Below, piece by piece: positions 8,904-17,638 of a stretch of 64,000 nucleotides of DNA. Under the pieces are notes generated by a model, which was not told the DNA's origin, did not search any database, and saw only the letters and a program-made list of their open reading frames with translations. This DNA comes from Thermoplasmatota archaeon (lineage in GTDB: Archaea > Thermoplasmatota > JAKEGO01). How positions within the stretch are numbered: the stretch's first letter is position 1; each line of letters starts with the position of its first letter. The translations under genes were made by a program, and so were the position numbers. The stretch covers positions 248,001-312,000 of the forward strand of contig JANQNK010000020.1 of NCBI GenBank assembly GCA_028279595.1, written 5' to 3'.

Positions 8904-10277
8904 GTGAAATATCATCTGATGGTGCTGCTCGTGTTCGTCATGTTCCTAGGTTCGACCATGACCGCAGCGGCCGATTATCCCAACGATTGGACCCACAGAC
9001 CTGTTTTGGAGCATTTCACGGGACTGTCCTGTCCTCCGTGCATGTCGGGGGCACATCCCGATTCCACACAGCTGTGGCAGGAGGAGGGATACACCGAGGG
9101 CAATCCCTGGAACTACATCGAGTTCCATGAGCTCAACGGAGGCGGCGAGGACGACCTCATGACCGACGAGTCCGAGGACAGGATGCGATACTACCAGCCC
9201 GGTGTGTCCGGCACCCCGTCCCTCGAGGCTGACGGCGGATATGTCCAGCTGGGCGGATCACATGGGTCCACAGCTGACGCGAACTACGCCGACATGAAGG
9301 AGGCGCTCGCGGACTCCGGCAACAGGGACGCCATCAAGAAGGTGAAGTTGGATGTCGTCTCCAAGTTCGACGGCAGCGAGTTCGTCATCAACGTCACTGT
9401 CGAGTACCTCCAGAACGATGAAGCGTTCGATCCGTTCAACCCCCTTGCTCCCGATACGCTCAACGGGCTCCTTCACGTCTTCATGATCGAGGACAACGTC
9501 ACTGCCTGGAGCACGGTCAACGAGGAGTACGTCACCACGCACAACGTATTCAGGGAGTACGGGATGGAGGGCGAGGAGATCACCCTCGAGGTCGGAGAGA
9601 CCTGGAACAAGATGGCAGTCTGGAACGTCCCGACCACGGCGATCCGCGACGGCGAGGAGGAGGAGATCCGAGTCCCGATCAACCCTCTCAATGTCTACCC
9701 GGTCGCTGTTCTCTATGACACCGACGACACGTCCTCCGGCAGAGGGGATGGCAGCGACAACAACGACGGTGGCGATGGTGATGGGACCCCGCGAGCACTC
9801 AACTCCGCCACCCCTATGAGCTCCGCCTACGACGCCGACCAGACCCCGCCGACCATCAGGGATATCACCCTGAAGAAGGAGGGCAAGAAGGTCAACGCAT
9901 CGCTTTACCTGGACGACAGGGACGACATCGCCGGAGCGATCATCCTTTACACTACGAGCCTTGGCGGGGATAACGAATCCGTTCCCACGTGGATGTCCGC
10001 CGAGATAAAGCTCAAGGCTTGCGTCGGCGACGTCTGTGACAAGAAGGAGAGTGGTCTCGGCTACGCGACCCTCGACATCACCCCCGGAACGGAGTTCTAC
10101 TTCTACGTCCTGGCCTACGATGGGGAGTGGACCCAGGCGACGTCGAAGCAGATGAAGGCCTCCGACTACATGAAGGTCAGCAGCGGTGGATCGGACGCGA
10201 CCCCGTTCGACCCGATGCTCCCGATACTGGCGTTCGCAATAGTCGCCATCATGGTCAGCAGGAAGCGCCGGAACTGA
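8904..10277 (+). CDS. Secreted Omp28/thioredoxin-like protein with C-terminal TM anchor
   Basis: Signal peptide; 'VLEHFTGLSCPPCMSGAHPD' CxxC; C-terminal 'FDPMLPILAFAIVAIMVSRKRRN'. Confidence 0.7.
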   Translation: MKYHLMVLLVFVMFLGSTMTAAADYPNDWTHRPVLEHFTGLSCPPCMSGAHPDSTQLWQEEGYTEGNPWNYIEFHELNGGGEDDLMTDESEDRMRYYQPGVSGTPSLEADGGYVQLGGSHGSTADANYADMKEALADSGNRDAIKKVKLDVVSKFDGSEFVINVTVEYLQNDEAFDPFNPLAPDTLNGLLHVFMIEDNVTAWSTVNEEYVTTHNVFREYGMEGEEITLEVGETWNKMAVWNVPTTAIRDGEEEEIRVPINPLNVYPVAVLYDTDDTSSGRGDGSDNNDGGDGDGTPRALNSATPMSSAYDADQTPPTIRDITLKKEGKKVNASLYLDDRDDIAGAIILYTTSLGGDNESVPTWMSAEIKLKACVGDVCDKKESGLGYATLDITPGTEFYFYVLAYDGEWTQATSKQMKASDYMKVSSGGSDATPFDPMLPILAFAIVAIMVSRKRRN

Positions 10278-10343
10278 GTGTGTATTTGACTTGATTCACA
10301 GATCACATAGCCGTGGCTACGTCCAACGATACTGGATAACGGA

Positions 10344-11342
10344 TCACCTGTGACGCTTCCGTTTCTTCGAGCGTCCCTTCTTCCCCCGCTGTCTCGGCTT
10401 GCCAGAACTTGCGGGCACCTTCTTGACCGCAGGCTTCTTCCTGGGTCGGGATGCCCGTTTCACCTTTCCTTTGGACCTCGTCTCCCTGCTGCGCCTGCCA
10501 TCCATGAACAGATAGACGCCTACTGCGGCGAGCACCGCGATGAGACCGATCATCCCCATCGCTGTCGTGGAAAGTCCCTCGGAGCCTGAACCCTTGTCCT
10601 CGGTTCCGTCAATTGGGCCCGCTGCCTCGCTCACCGTCTTCTGGGCGCCCTGATAGATCTCGCCTGTCTGTATGTCCTGGACGAAAGCGACCACCCCGAG
10701 GTTCTCGGGCCAAGGGTCCACCGTGAACGTGAAGGTCTTTGAGAAGGCCTCCCCGTCGAGGACGGAGACGTCCTTGGTCCTCATTCCCCTGGCGACGAAG
10801 CGGAACTCATCCAGTCCGTTCGCTCCATCGTACTCAACGTAGTCCTGGACGAGGACGACCGAGAGCTCGGTGTCGTTGAAGATGTCCTCTTCCGGCGTAC
10901 CGTTCACCCACACCTTCAGGGTCGGGTCGTCGTTGATCACGCCGATCCTCAGTTTGAGCGGGGCGGATACCGACGAACGGCTGCTCAGTGCGCTCCTGTA
11001 ATCGTCGCCGACGTCCTCGTATCCCCCGACTATCTTCTCACCGCCGTCGAACACGACGGTGGGATAGCCGTCAACACCGTAGTTCTGCATCCTTCCCTGC
11101 GTCGAAGAGATGCCCATCGGGTCCCTCTCGCCGCTGTATTCCAGGGGATGGAACGATATTACAGCCATGGATCCCTTGTTCGCCTCGTAGACCTGACCCA
11201 GCTGGGGGTCCGCTATGGCACAGTAGGGACAGTTCTGAGCAGTGTACAGTTCGGCGACGACGAACCTGTTCGCAGCGCTCGCTGCCGGCAGCAGGGTGAT
11301 CATCAGAACGATCGATATCGCGAAGGTCCAGGAAGGTCGCAT
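10344..11342 (-). CDS. Secreted/membrane thioredoxin-fold (Omp28-like) protein with C-terminal TM and basic tail
   Basis: Signal peptide, 'VVAELYTAQNCPYCAIADPQLGQVYE', 'GVDGYPTVVFDGGEKIVGG'. Confidence 0.75.
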   Translation of the reverse strand: MRPSWTFAISIVLMITLLPAASAANRFVVAELYTAQNCPYCAIADPQLGQVYEANKGSMAVISFHPLEYSGERDPMGISSTQGRMQNYGVDGYPTVVFDGGEKIVGGYEDVGDDYRSALSSRSSVSAPLKLRIGVINDDPTLKVWVNGTPEEDIFNDTELSVVLVQDYVEYDGANGLDEFRFVARGMRTKDVSVLDGEAFSKTFTFTVDPWPENLGVVAFVQDIQTGEIYQGAQKTVSEAAGPIDGTEDKGSGSEGLSTTAMGMIGLIAVLAAVGVYLFMDGRRSRETRSKGKVKRASRPRKKPAVKKVPASSGKPRQRGKKGRSKKRKRHR

Positions 11343-11427
11343 GTTCGGAATTCCACCTTTCCGCTTTAATATCTTGTCCCGTAAGGCTCCCCAATCGTTA
11401 AATAAGCGCTATCGGCTCGTGACCACG

Positions 11428-12468
11428 ATGCGGAGGGAATACGCGAAGGGGTCCTTCGAGGACGACCACGTCATCGTGCCGAACGAGACCGACGCCTCCC
11501 GGCTGCGGTCGAGAGGCAGGTTCGGCGAGACCATCGCCGGAGGAGCCCTGAGGCTCGACCTGGTGGAGGCACTCTTCCTCCTGGAGGAGGGACGTCTCAG
11601 ACTCAGGACAAGCCACTCCAAGGTCCTTGACGCCGGTTACCGGCTTCACGACGACTTCGGCGTACGGTTCCTGTCCTACAGCGATTTAAGGAGTCGAGGT
11701 CTCGCCCTGTCGACCGCGAGGTCAGGCACGTCCTTCGACATGTTCCCACGCGGCGGGGAGTTCTCGGACCCGTCCGACACCGGTGTCATAGCGGTCTCTG
11801 AGCGGAGCGTACTGTCGCTCGACGACGTCCTTGCCACCGTCTCCTCGATCACGCCATCGAGGGAGCTCATGTACTCGGTCGTTGACGACGAGGGGGACGT
11901 AACCTACTACCATGCGACATCGCCCGAGCTCAGCGGGGACTGGACACCCGACATTCCCGAGGGCCGTATCCAGATAATGGAGGACCGCGGGATAATCGAG
12001 GGAGAGGCGTCCCACGACCTCTTCGAGAAGGGTTTCTTCGGCCGCCGGATGATGTCGTGGACCGTGCTTTCGCTCATAGAATGTGCATACCTCGGAGAAC
12101 AGGGAATGGATATGTTCAGGAGAGGTCGACGCACTTCCGTCAAGGCCGTGATGAGGCGTGCTGCATGGCTGGACAGAACTGCCGACATCAAGCTCGATGC
12201 TTACACGGAACTTCGCAACAGGGGACTGATCCCGAAGACCGGATTCAAGTTCGGAGGGCACTTCAGGGTCTACGACAGCATGCCCAGAACGAAGAGGGAA
12301 TCTGACCGTACTCACGCCCGATTCCTGCTCCAGGTCGTCCCGAGACACTTCAGGACCACCTGGGAAGAGGTGTCCAGGGCTGTAAGGCTGGCCCATGGCG
12401 TCAGAAAGGAGATGGTATATTTCGCTCCGCCCTCGAGGTTCCTCGGGCTCGCAAGGGTGAGGCCATAA
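11428..12468 (+). CDS. endA: tRNA-splicing endonuclease (fused two-unit type)
   Basis: C-terminal catalytic region 'DAYTELRNRGLIPKTGFKFGGHFRVYD...RTHARFLLQVVPRHF...AVRLAHGVRKEMVY'; about 346 aa with a degenerate N-terminal copy. Start at MRREYAKG (or GTG at 11419). Confidence 0.88.
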   Translation: MRREYAKGSFEDDHVIVPNETDASRLRSRGRFGETIAGGALRLDLVEALFLLEEGRLRLRTSHSKVLDAGYRLHDDFGVRFLSYSDLRSRGLALSTARSGTSFDMFPRGGEFSDPSDTGVIAVSERSVLSLDDVLATVSSITPSRELMYSVVDDEGDVTYYHATSPELSGDWTPDIPEGRIQIMEDRGIIEGEASHDLFEKGFFGRRMMSWTVLSLIECAYLGEQGMDMFRRGRRTSVKAVMRRAAWLDRTADIKLDAYTELRNRGLIPKTGFKFGGHFRVYDSMPRTKRESDRTHARFLLQVVPRHFRTTWEEVSRAVRLAHGVRKEMVYFAPPSRFLGLARVRP

Positions 12469-12472
12469 CTGT

Positions 12473-14623
12473 TCATTCCGGCGGCGAGACGGTTACGAGG
12501 TCATAGATACCTTCGACACCGGCAGCGTACCTCGTGTTCGTGTAGAAATGCTTCCTTCGGACCACCTCGACCTCGAAGCCATCGATACCGACGGTCGAAT
12601 TCTCGAAGCTCATTATCGTGGTCCTGTTGTTGAAAGGCGAGATGTCCCTGATGTACGCAGCCGTCCCGTTCTCCCGCCAACCGAAGGAGACGTCGTCGCT
12701 CCACAGCTGCGGCCTGACGTAGACAAGCTGGACGATCCCCACCCGGTTCCCGTCTATCGAGCACCTGAAGCCCAGTTCGTTGTCCATCAGTTCGTGGTCC
12801 AGTTGTCCGCCTTCGTGCTCCCCGGGAGCCAGTGTGCTCGCCGTCGAATACGAGTTCCCGTTCAGGACGACGCTCATCATCCTCGTGAAGGACCCGTTGG
12901 CGACCCTCGACAGGCTCCAGGCGTCCATGAAGTATGTCTGGTTCGTGCCCCGGAACCTAACCTTTGGCTGGATGAACCAGACGTCAGGGTCGACAGGTAC
13001 CGTGAAGTTGCTGCTGATCCAGGTATAGTTCTCATCCACAGGTACGTTCGAGAGCACGGTAATGTTGGCAGCGAGGTCGTCCAGGTCCCTGTAGGTCGGG
13101 ATGGTGATATCAAGGTCCAATGTGCCGGTGCCGTTCACGGACCTGACGTATACCCCGAACTCGTACTCCTTGCCCGGGACCGCTATGGCGGTGTTGTATG
13201 GGACGTTCCCTTCGATGTGCTTTCCCGCGTTCGAGGGACTGGTCGCGATCTCCAGTACCTTTCCCCCCGGGACCTTGATGAAGTCGTCCTCCTCGGCGCT
13301 GTACAGGTTCAGAAGGGCCTCGTCCCCCCTGACGGAATAGAAATATCCCCTTGTCGCCAGATTGGAGTCGAATCCGATCAGGTCGGCATTGTCAAGATGT
13401 TCAGTCACGTCTGAACCGATCAGTTCGATCAGGTAGTCCTCTGCCACCATGTGGTTGTTCCAGGTCCATGTCTGGCCGTCCATGACCTGCTTGGGAATGC
13501 TGTACCATTCCATGCCGGACGATGAAACGGAGTTGTCCATTTCCTCCCTGAGGTAGGGCAGGCCGGTAACCTCGAAATCCTGATAGGTGCCGTTGGCCGA
13601 GTCCCAGAGCTGGATGGCTACCTCCGAGTCCGTGATGGAGAAGATGTAGGACCAGCCGCCCTGGTCGAGCCCGGTGGTGTACCTCCCGTTGGAAGGAACC
13701 AGGACGAACGTGCAATCGTCGTCCCATGTCTCCCCATGGAGGTCGTGGGCGATCGTGTCATAACCCTTCTCCTTGTGACCGTGGATGTACAGGACGATCT
13801 GTGGATTGTCGTCGAAGAGGGAATACCACCAGTCTATATCGTTGTGGACCCCGTAGTCGTTGCCGTTCCAGGAACTGGACCTGTCATGTCCGGCTCCCGT
13901 GGTCTCGGCCGTTGCCTGATGGCTCAGGATCACCGTCGTGTGATCCCCATACCTGTCGACGAGGTACTCTATCCATGTCTCCTGATACTGCGATAGATCG
14001 TAGAGCACATTCGTCTGGGCGGCGCAGATGAACAGGACATTGTTGTACATGAAGGCGTAGTTGTTCTCGTTCATGCCGGAGATGGACCGCCCAAGCCGCT
14101 CCTTGCGCACCGGATCGCCGTCGACCATGTTGTCGTAGTTCGTTATGTCATGGTTCCCGAACGTCCAGAAGTACGGTATCCTCTGGTGGTCAGCGTTGTT
14201 GGCGACTATCTGACGCCAAGTGTAATCGACATCGGTCCATTTGCCGGGCATCCTGCTGTCGCTGATCCAGTCCCCCATGGTCGCGATCACGAAGTCCATC
14301 TCGGGAAGGTCTGGGTGGTCCATCCAGTCCTCGATGGTGTCCGTGTCGTGCGGTGGAACCATTCCGTTGGAGGCTCCGTAATGCTGGTCGGCACTCACTC
14401 CGAAATGGATGACGTCACCCCGAAGGTCGTAGACCGTCGGTGGTTCATCGATCTCTTCCTTCTCGTCATCATCATCACTGTCGAAACAACCCTGAAGGCC
14501 TGTTAGTAGCAGAATTATTGTGAGAAGAACTACGATCGGTCGGTCAATCGGATGTGTCCGCCCCATCCGCGCCCTCCTCCGTCTTCCCTTCGCCGTCATC
14601 CGGACCCGAACTGGGTTTGACAC
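12473..14623 (-). CDS. Calcineurin-like metallophosphoesterase, predicted lipoprotein
   Basis: 'FGVSADQHYGA', 'TMGDWISD', 'FWTFGNHDI', 'VILSHQAT', 'YIHGHKEKG'; lipobox-like LLTGLQGCF. Real start may be 14566. Confidence 0.8.
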   Translation of the reverse strand: MSNPVRVRMTAKGRRRRARMGRTHPIDRPIVVLLTIILLLTGLQGCFDSDDDDEKEEIDEPPTVYDLRGDVIHFGVSADQHYGASNGMVPPHDTDTIEDWMDHPDLPEMDFVIATMGDWISDSRMPGKWTDVDYTWRQIVANNADHQRIPYFWTFGNHDITNYDNMVDGDPVRKERLGRSISGMNENNYAFMYNNVLFICAAQTNVLYDLSQYQETWIEYLVDRYGDHTTVILSHQATAETTGAGHDRSSSWNGNDYGVHNDIDWWYSLFDDNPQIVLYIHGHKEKGYDTIAHDLHGETWDDDCTFVLVPSNGRYTTGLDQGGWSYIFSITDSEVAIQLWDSANGTYQDFEVTGLPYLREEMDNSVSSSGMEWYSIPKQVMDGQTWTWNNHMVAEDYLIELIGSDVTEHLDNADLIGFDSNLATRGYFYSVRGDEALLNLYSAEEDDFIKVPGGKVLEIATSPSNAGKHIEGNVPYNTAIAVPGKEYEFGVYVRSVNGTGTLDLDITIPTYRDLDDLAANITVLSNVPVDENYTWISSNFTVPVDPDVWFIQPKVRFRGTNQTYFMDAWSLSRVANGSFTRMMSVVLNGNSYSTASTLAPGEHEGGQLDHELMDNELGFRCSIDGNRVGIVQLVYVRPQLWSDDVSFGWRENGTAAYIRDISPFNNRTTIMSFENSTVGIDGFEVEVVRRKHFYTNTRYAAGVEGIYDLVTVSPPE

Positions 14624-14987
14624 CCTTTAATCCCTTCGGCCGTCTCCTCCGGGGGCGGCGGAAGCCGATGAGGCCGTTCATCTCCATTATCCTCAGAAGA
14701 TAGGCCAGACGCGGATAGAGTGGTTCGATCCTCTCGCCGAACTCGTCGTGCATCGTCTCTCCGATCTCGCGTACGGTCCGCTTCCCATCGATGAGCTTCC
14801 AGGCCGCAGTGGACCTTGCGTCGAGATTGATGGAGACCTCTATGGGGAACCCGAAGGCCTTCGCCGCCTTCTCCTTCCATGGTTTCGAGAACTTGGGTCT
14901 GACGATCCGGACCTTGCCGTCCACGGTCTTCCCCTTCACCCTTCGGTAGGGGACCTTCTCAAGAACGTTCTCTCTCACTTGTTCCAT
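14544..14987 (-). CDS. PqqD-like domain protein
   Basis: 'VSINLDARSTAAWKLIDGKRTVREIGETMHDEFGERIEPLYPRLAYLLRIMEMNGLIGF' matches the PqqD fold pattern. Confidence 0.7.
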   Translation of the reverse strand: MEQVRENVLEKVPYRRVKGKTVDGKVRIVRPKFSKPWKEKAAKAFGFPIEVSINLDARSTAAWKLIDGKRTVREIGETMHDEFGERIEPLYPRLAYLLRIMEMNGLIGFRRPRRRRPKGLKGVKPSSGPDDGEGKTEEGADGADTSD

Positions 14988-16963
14988 AGGTCATCCCACA
15001 GCTCCCTGACCGAGGACTTCTCTATCAGGGTCCGGAGCGAAACGTATCCGAGCAATATAACGAAGTATGCGAACATCAGCATGCTGGGCCAGGCGGCCGG
15101 ATCGGTGAATATCGCCATCTCGATCTCCGCCATGACAAGTGCGGCGACGATCACGCCCATGAGGGCCTCGCCCGCGATCAGGCCAGAGCTGAACAGGATG
15201 CCGTTGTGGCCTGTCTGCTCCTTCTCCTCGTCTATCTTCTTCTTGATCTCATCGGGATGCAGATGATATGTACGTTTGATTGTGTGATTTTCAGCCACCT
15301 TCCCTACAGTATGCCTGAGGAGGCCGCCGATGAAGATCGGTACGGAGAGCGTGAACGGGAGGTAGATGCCGATGGCGACGGACATGATCGGTATCCTCAG
15401 AATGATGAGCCCGAAGGCGATTATCATCCCGAGCGCCACCATGTCGTACGGCATGTCTCCCTCGAAGACGCCCTGCGTCACACCTGCGATGAGGCCTGCC
15501 TGCGGCGCCGGAAGCGAGGGGCTGCCGATCTCGTACGCGCTGTGAAGGGCTACCAAGGTCCAGCCGATGACGAGAGCGGCTGCGATGACCCCGATGAACT
15601 CGGCGATCTGAAGGTTCCTGGGGGTCGCACCCAGAAGCTGCCCGGTCTTCAGGTCCTGCATGACGTCCCCTGCGATAGCAGCGGCGCAACACACCAGGGC
15701 AGCGACCAGGACCGTCGATGTCATTCCGGCATCACCCTCGGCGCCGAGGGCGACCAGCAACAGTGCCGCGAACAAGGCTGTCGCGACCGTTACCCCGGAG
15801 ATGGGATTGTTGGAACTTCCCACCAGTCCGGCTATGTATCCAGCTATCGCTGTGAAGAAGAACGCTGCCACTAGCATGACGACGCTCGACACTGACGCTA
15901 TCAACAGGTCCTCCGAGACCCACAGGTAGACGGCGAAGATCGGTATCACGAAGAGGAAGATGAGGGTCCAGGTGAGCTTCATGTTCATATCGAGCTCGGT
16001 CCTGATGACCTCCTTCTCGGTGTCCGTGCCGCCGAAAGCCTGACTGATGCCCTTGGTGATTGCCTGTCGCATGCTGAAGATCGAATATATTCCGCCCACC
16101 ACCATTGCGCCGACGCCGATGTACCTGATCTTCGTCGACCAGAGCACCGTGTAGACCCCGATGTCGTCCCACGGGCCGATCCAACCGGCCGGTTGGTCCG
16201 GCCATCCCTGGGTCATGCCGATCGCCGGAGCCAGGATGAACCATCCGAGGATGCCGCCCATGAAGATGTATGACGCGATCCTGAGGCCCACTATGTACCC
16301 AACGCTCATGAGCGCGGGCGAGAGGTTGGCGCCTCCGTAGAAGCGTCCCTTCCAGATCCGGGCGGTCGCCTGGACCTTCTCCCTGAATATCGAGAGACCG
16401 AACTCGGAGGATGCGAACTTGTAGGCCATCGCCGAGGCAAGGCCGACCATGACGTACTTGACGCCTGGACCACCCTCCTCCCCTGTCTTCAGGACCTCGG
16501 TCGCCGCCACTCCTTCGGGATACGGCAGGTCCAGGTCGACTATGAGGACCCGGCGGAGCGATATCGTGAAGAGGACTCCGAGACAGCCACCGACGAGGGC
16601 GATGATGGTCGTCTTGGTGACGTCGATCTCCGACCAGAGTCCGAGGACGAGCAATGCGGGAATGGTAAAGATGACACCCGCGGCCAGGCTCTCGCCGGCG
16701 GACGCCATGGTCTTCGCGAGGTTCGTCTCGAGGATCGTCGCATTCTCGACTATCCCGTACTTAGTGAGACCCCGGAAGACAGCGAGCGCAATGACAGCTG
16801 CCGGGATCGTCGCGGAGACGGTCATTCCAGCGTAGAGGCCGAGGTAGGCGTTCGCCGCCGCCATGACTATCGAGAGGAAGATACCGAGCATCACAGCCTT
16901 CGCTGTCAGCTCCGGAACCGTGACCTCAGGCGGTATGTATGGGACGAAATCCTTCTCTACCAT
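14975..16963 (-). CDS. OPT family oligopeptide transporter
   Basis: 'LTAKAVMLGIFLSIVMAAANAYLGLYAGMTVSATIPAAVIA'; about 15 hydrophobic segments; 'YPEGVAATEVLKTGE'. Confidence 0.92.
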   Translation of the reverse strand: MVEKDFVPYIPPEVTVPELTAKAVMLGIFLSIVMAAANAYLGLYAGMTVSATIPAAVIALAVFRGLTKYGIVENATILETNLAKTMASAGESLAAGVIFTIPALLVLGLWSEIDVTKTTIIALVGGCLGVLFTISLRRVLIVDLDLPYPEGVAATEVLKTGEEGGPGVKYVMVGLASAMAYKFASSEFGLSIFREKVQATARIWKGRFYGGANLSPALMSVGYIVGLRIASYIFMGGILGWFILAPAIGMTQGWPDQPAGWIGPWDDIGVYTVLWSTKIRYIGVGAMVVGGIYSIFSMRQAITKGISQAFGGTDTEKEVIRTELDMNMKLTWTLIFLFVIPIFAVYLWVSEDLLIASVSSVVMLVAAFFFTAIAGYIAGLVGSSNNPISGVTVATALFAALLLVALGAEGDAGMTSTVLVAALVCCAAAIAGDVMQDLKTGQLLGATPRNLQIAEFIGVIAAALVIGWTLVALHSAYEIGSPSLPAPQAGLIAGVTQGVFEGDMPYDMVALGMIIAFGLIILRIPIMSVAIGIYLPFTLSVPIFIGGLLRHTVGKVAENHTIKRTYHLHPDEIKKKIDEEKEQTGHNGILFSSGLIAGEALMGVIVAALVMAEIEMAIFTDPAAWPSMLMFAYFVILLGYVSLRTLIEKSSVRELWDDLWNK

Positions 16964-17090
16964 AGTTCTCCGGCTAGGTTATTGCTGTATGGCTCTTAAA
17001 GATGACTGTCAACGACATTATCATCCGTGTAACGACCGAACCATGGACCACCTTGGAACCGGTGATAAGACGGTCACCATTCGAAAACGT

Positions 17091-17098
17091 TATAAAAG
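17091..17098 (+). promoter_or_regulatory. TATA box of the feo operon
   Basis: cgaaaacgtTATAAAAG about 68 bp upstream of the feoA start. Confidence 0.7.
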
Positions 17099-17109
17099 AA
17101 GGCGTTATA

Positions 17110-17144
17110 CTTAAGTTGCGTTAAGTCAGTTAATCTTGCTTAAC
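17110..17144 (+). promoter_or_regulatory. Two tandem 16-bp palindromes, probable metalloregulator operator
   Basis: CTTAA-GTTGCG-TTAAG (17110-17125) and GTTAA-TCTTGC-TTAAC (17129-17144), between TATA box and feoA start. Confidence 0.65.
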
Positions 17145-17158
17145 TCGGAGGCCCTCGA

Positions 17159-17629
17159 GTGGACGAGACGACCCTCGACAAGATCGAGCCAGGCAATGCT
17201 GCCGTCGTTACACGCGTTGGCAGGCATGGCCATGGAAGGAGGCGCCTCATGGCCATGGGAATGGTCCCGGGTACCGAGATCGAGGTTCTCAGGAAGGCTC
17301 CGCTCGGCGACCCGGTCGAGTACAGGATAAAGGGTTACAGCCTCTCCATGAGGAAGGCTGATGCTGCCGACATCGAGGTCAGGCCGAACGGCGGTGTCAA
17401 TGGATTCTCCAGGCCGATGGCCACCATCCCCGAGGGCGATACCGGGCGAATCGTCGGTCTCCACGCTGGGAAGGGCCTGGCGCGGAAGCTCGAGAGAATG
17501 GGTTTCTCCCTCGGGTCCGAGATCCGGATACTCAGGACCGGAAGGGGAAGGCTGAAGGTCGAACTCGACGGAAGCGAGGTCGCTGTAGGCAAGGGCATGG
17601 CCATGAAGATCATGGTCGAACCCCTCTGA
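17159..17629 (+). CDS. feoA: FeoA protein, two tandem FeoA domains
   Basis: Two copies of 'G..a.V.....G.....rRLm.MGmvpGteI.vlr....gdp..y...g....lrk..A'; GTG start. Confidence 0.88.
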   Translation: MDETTLDKIEPGNAAVVTRVGRHGHGRRRLMAMGMVPGTEIEVLRKAPLGDPVEYRIKGYSLSMRKADAADIEVRPNGGVNGFSRPMATIPEGDTGRIVGLHAGKGLARKLERMGFSLGSEIRILRTGRGRLKVELDGSEVAVGKGMAMKIMVEPL

Positions 17630-17638
17630 GGTGTCATC

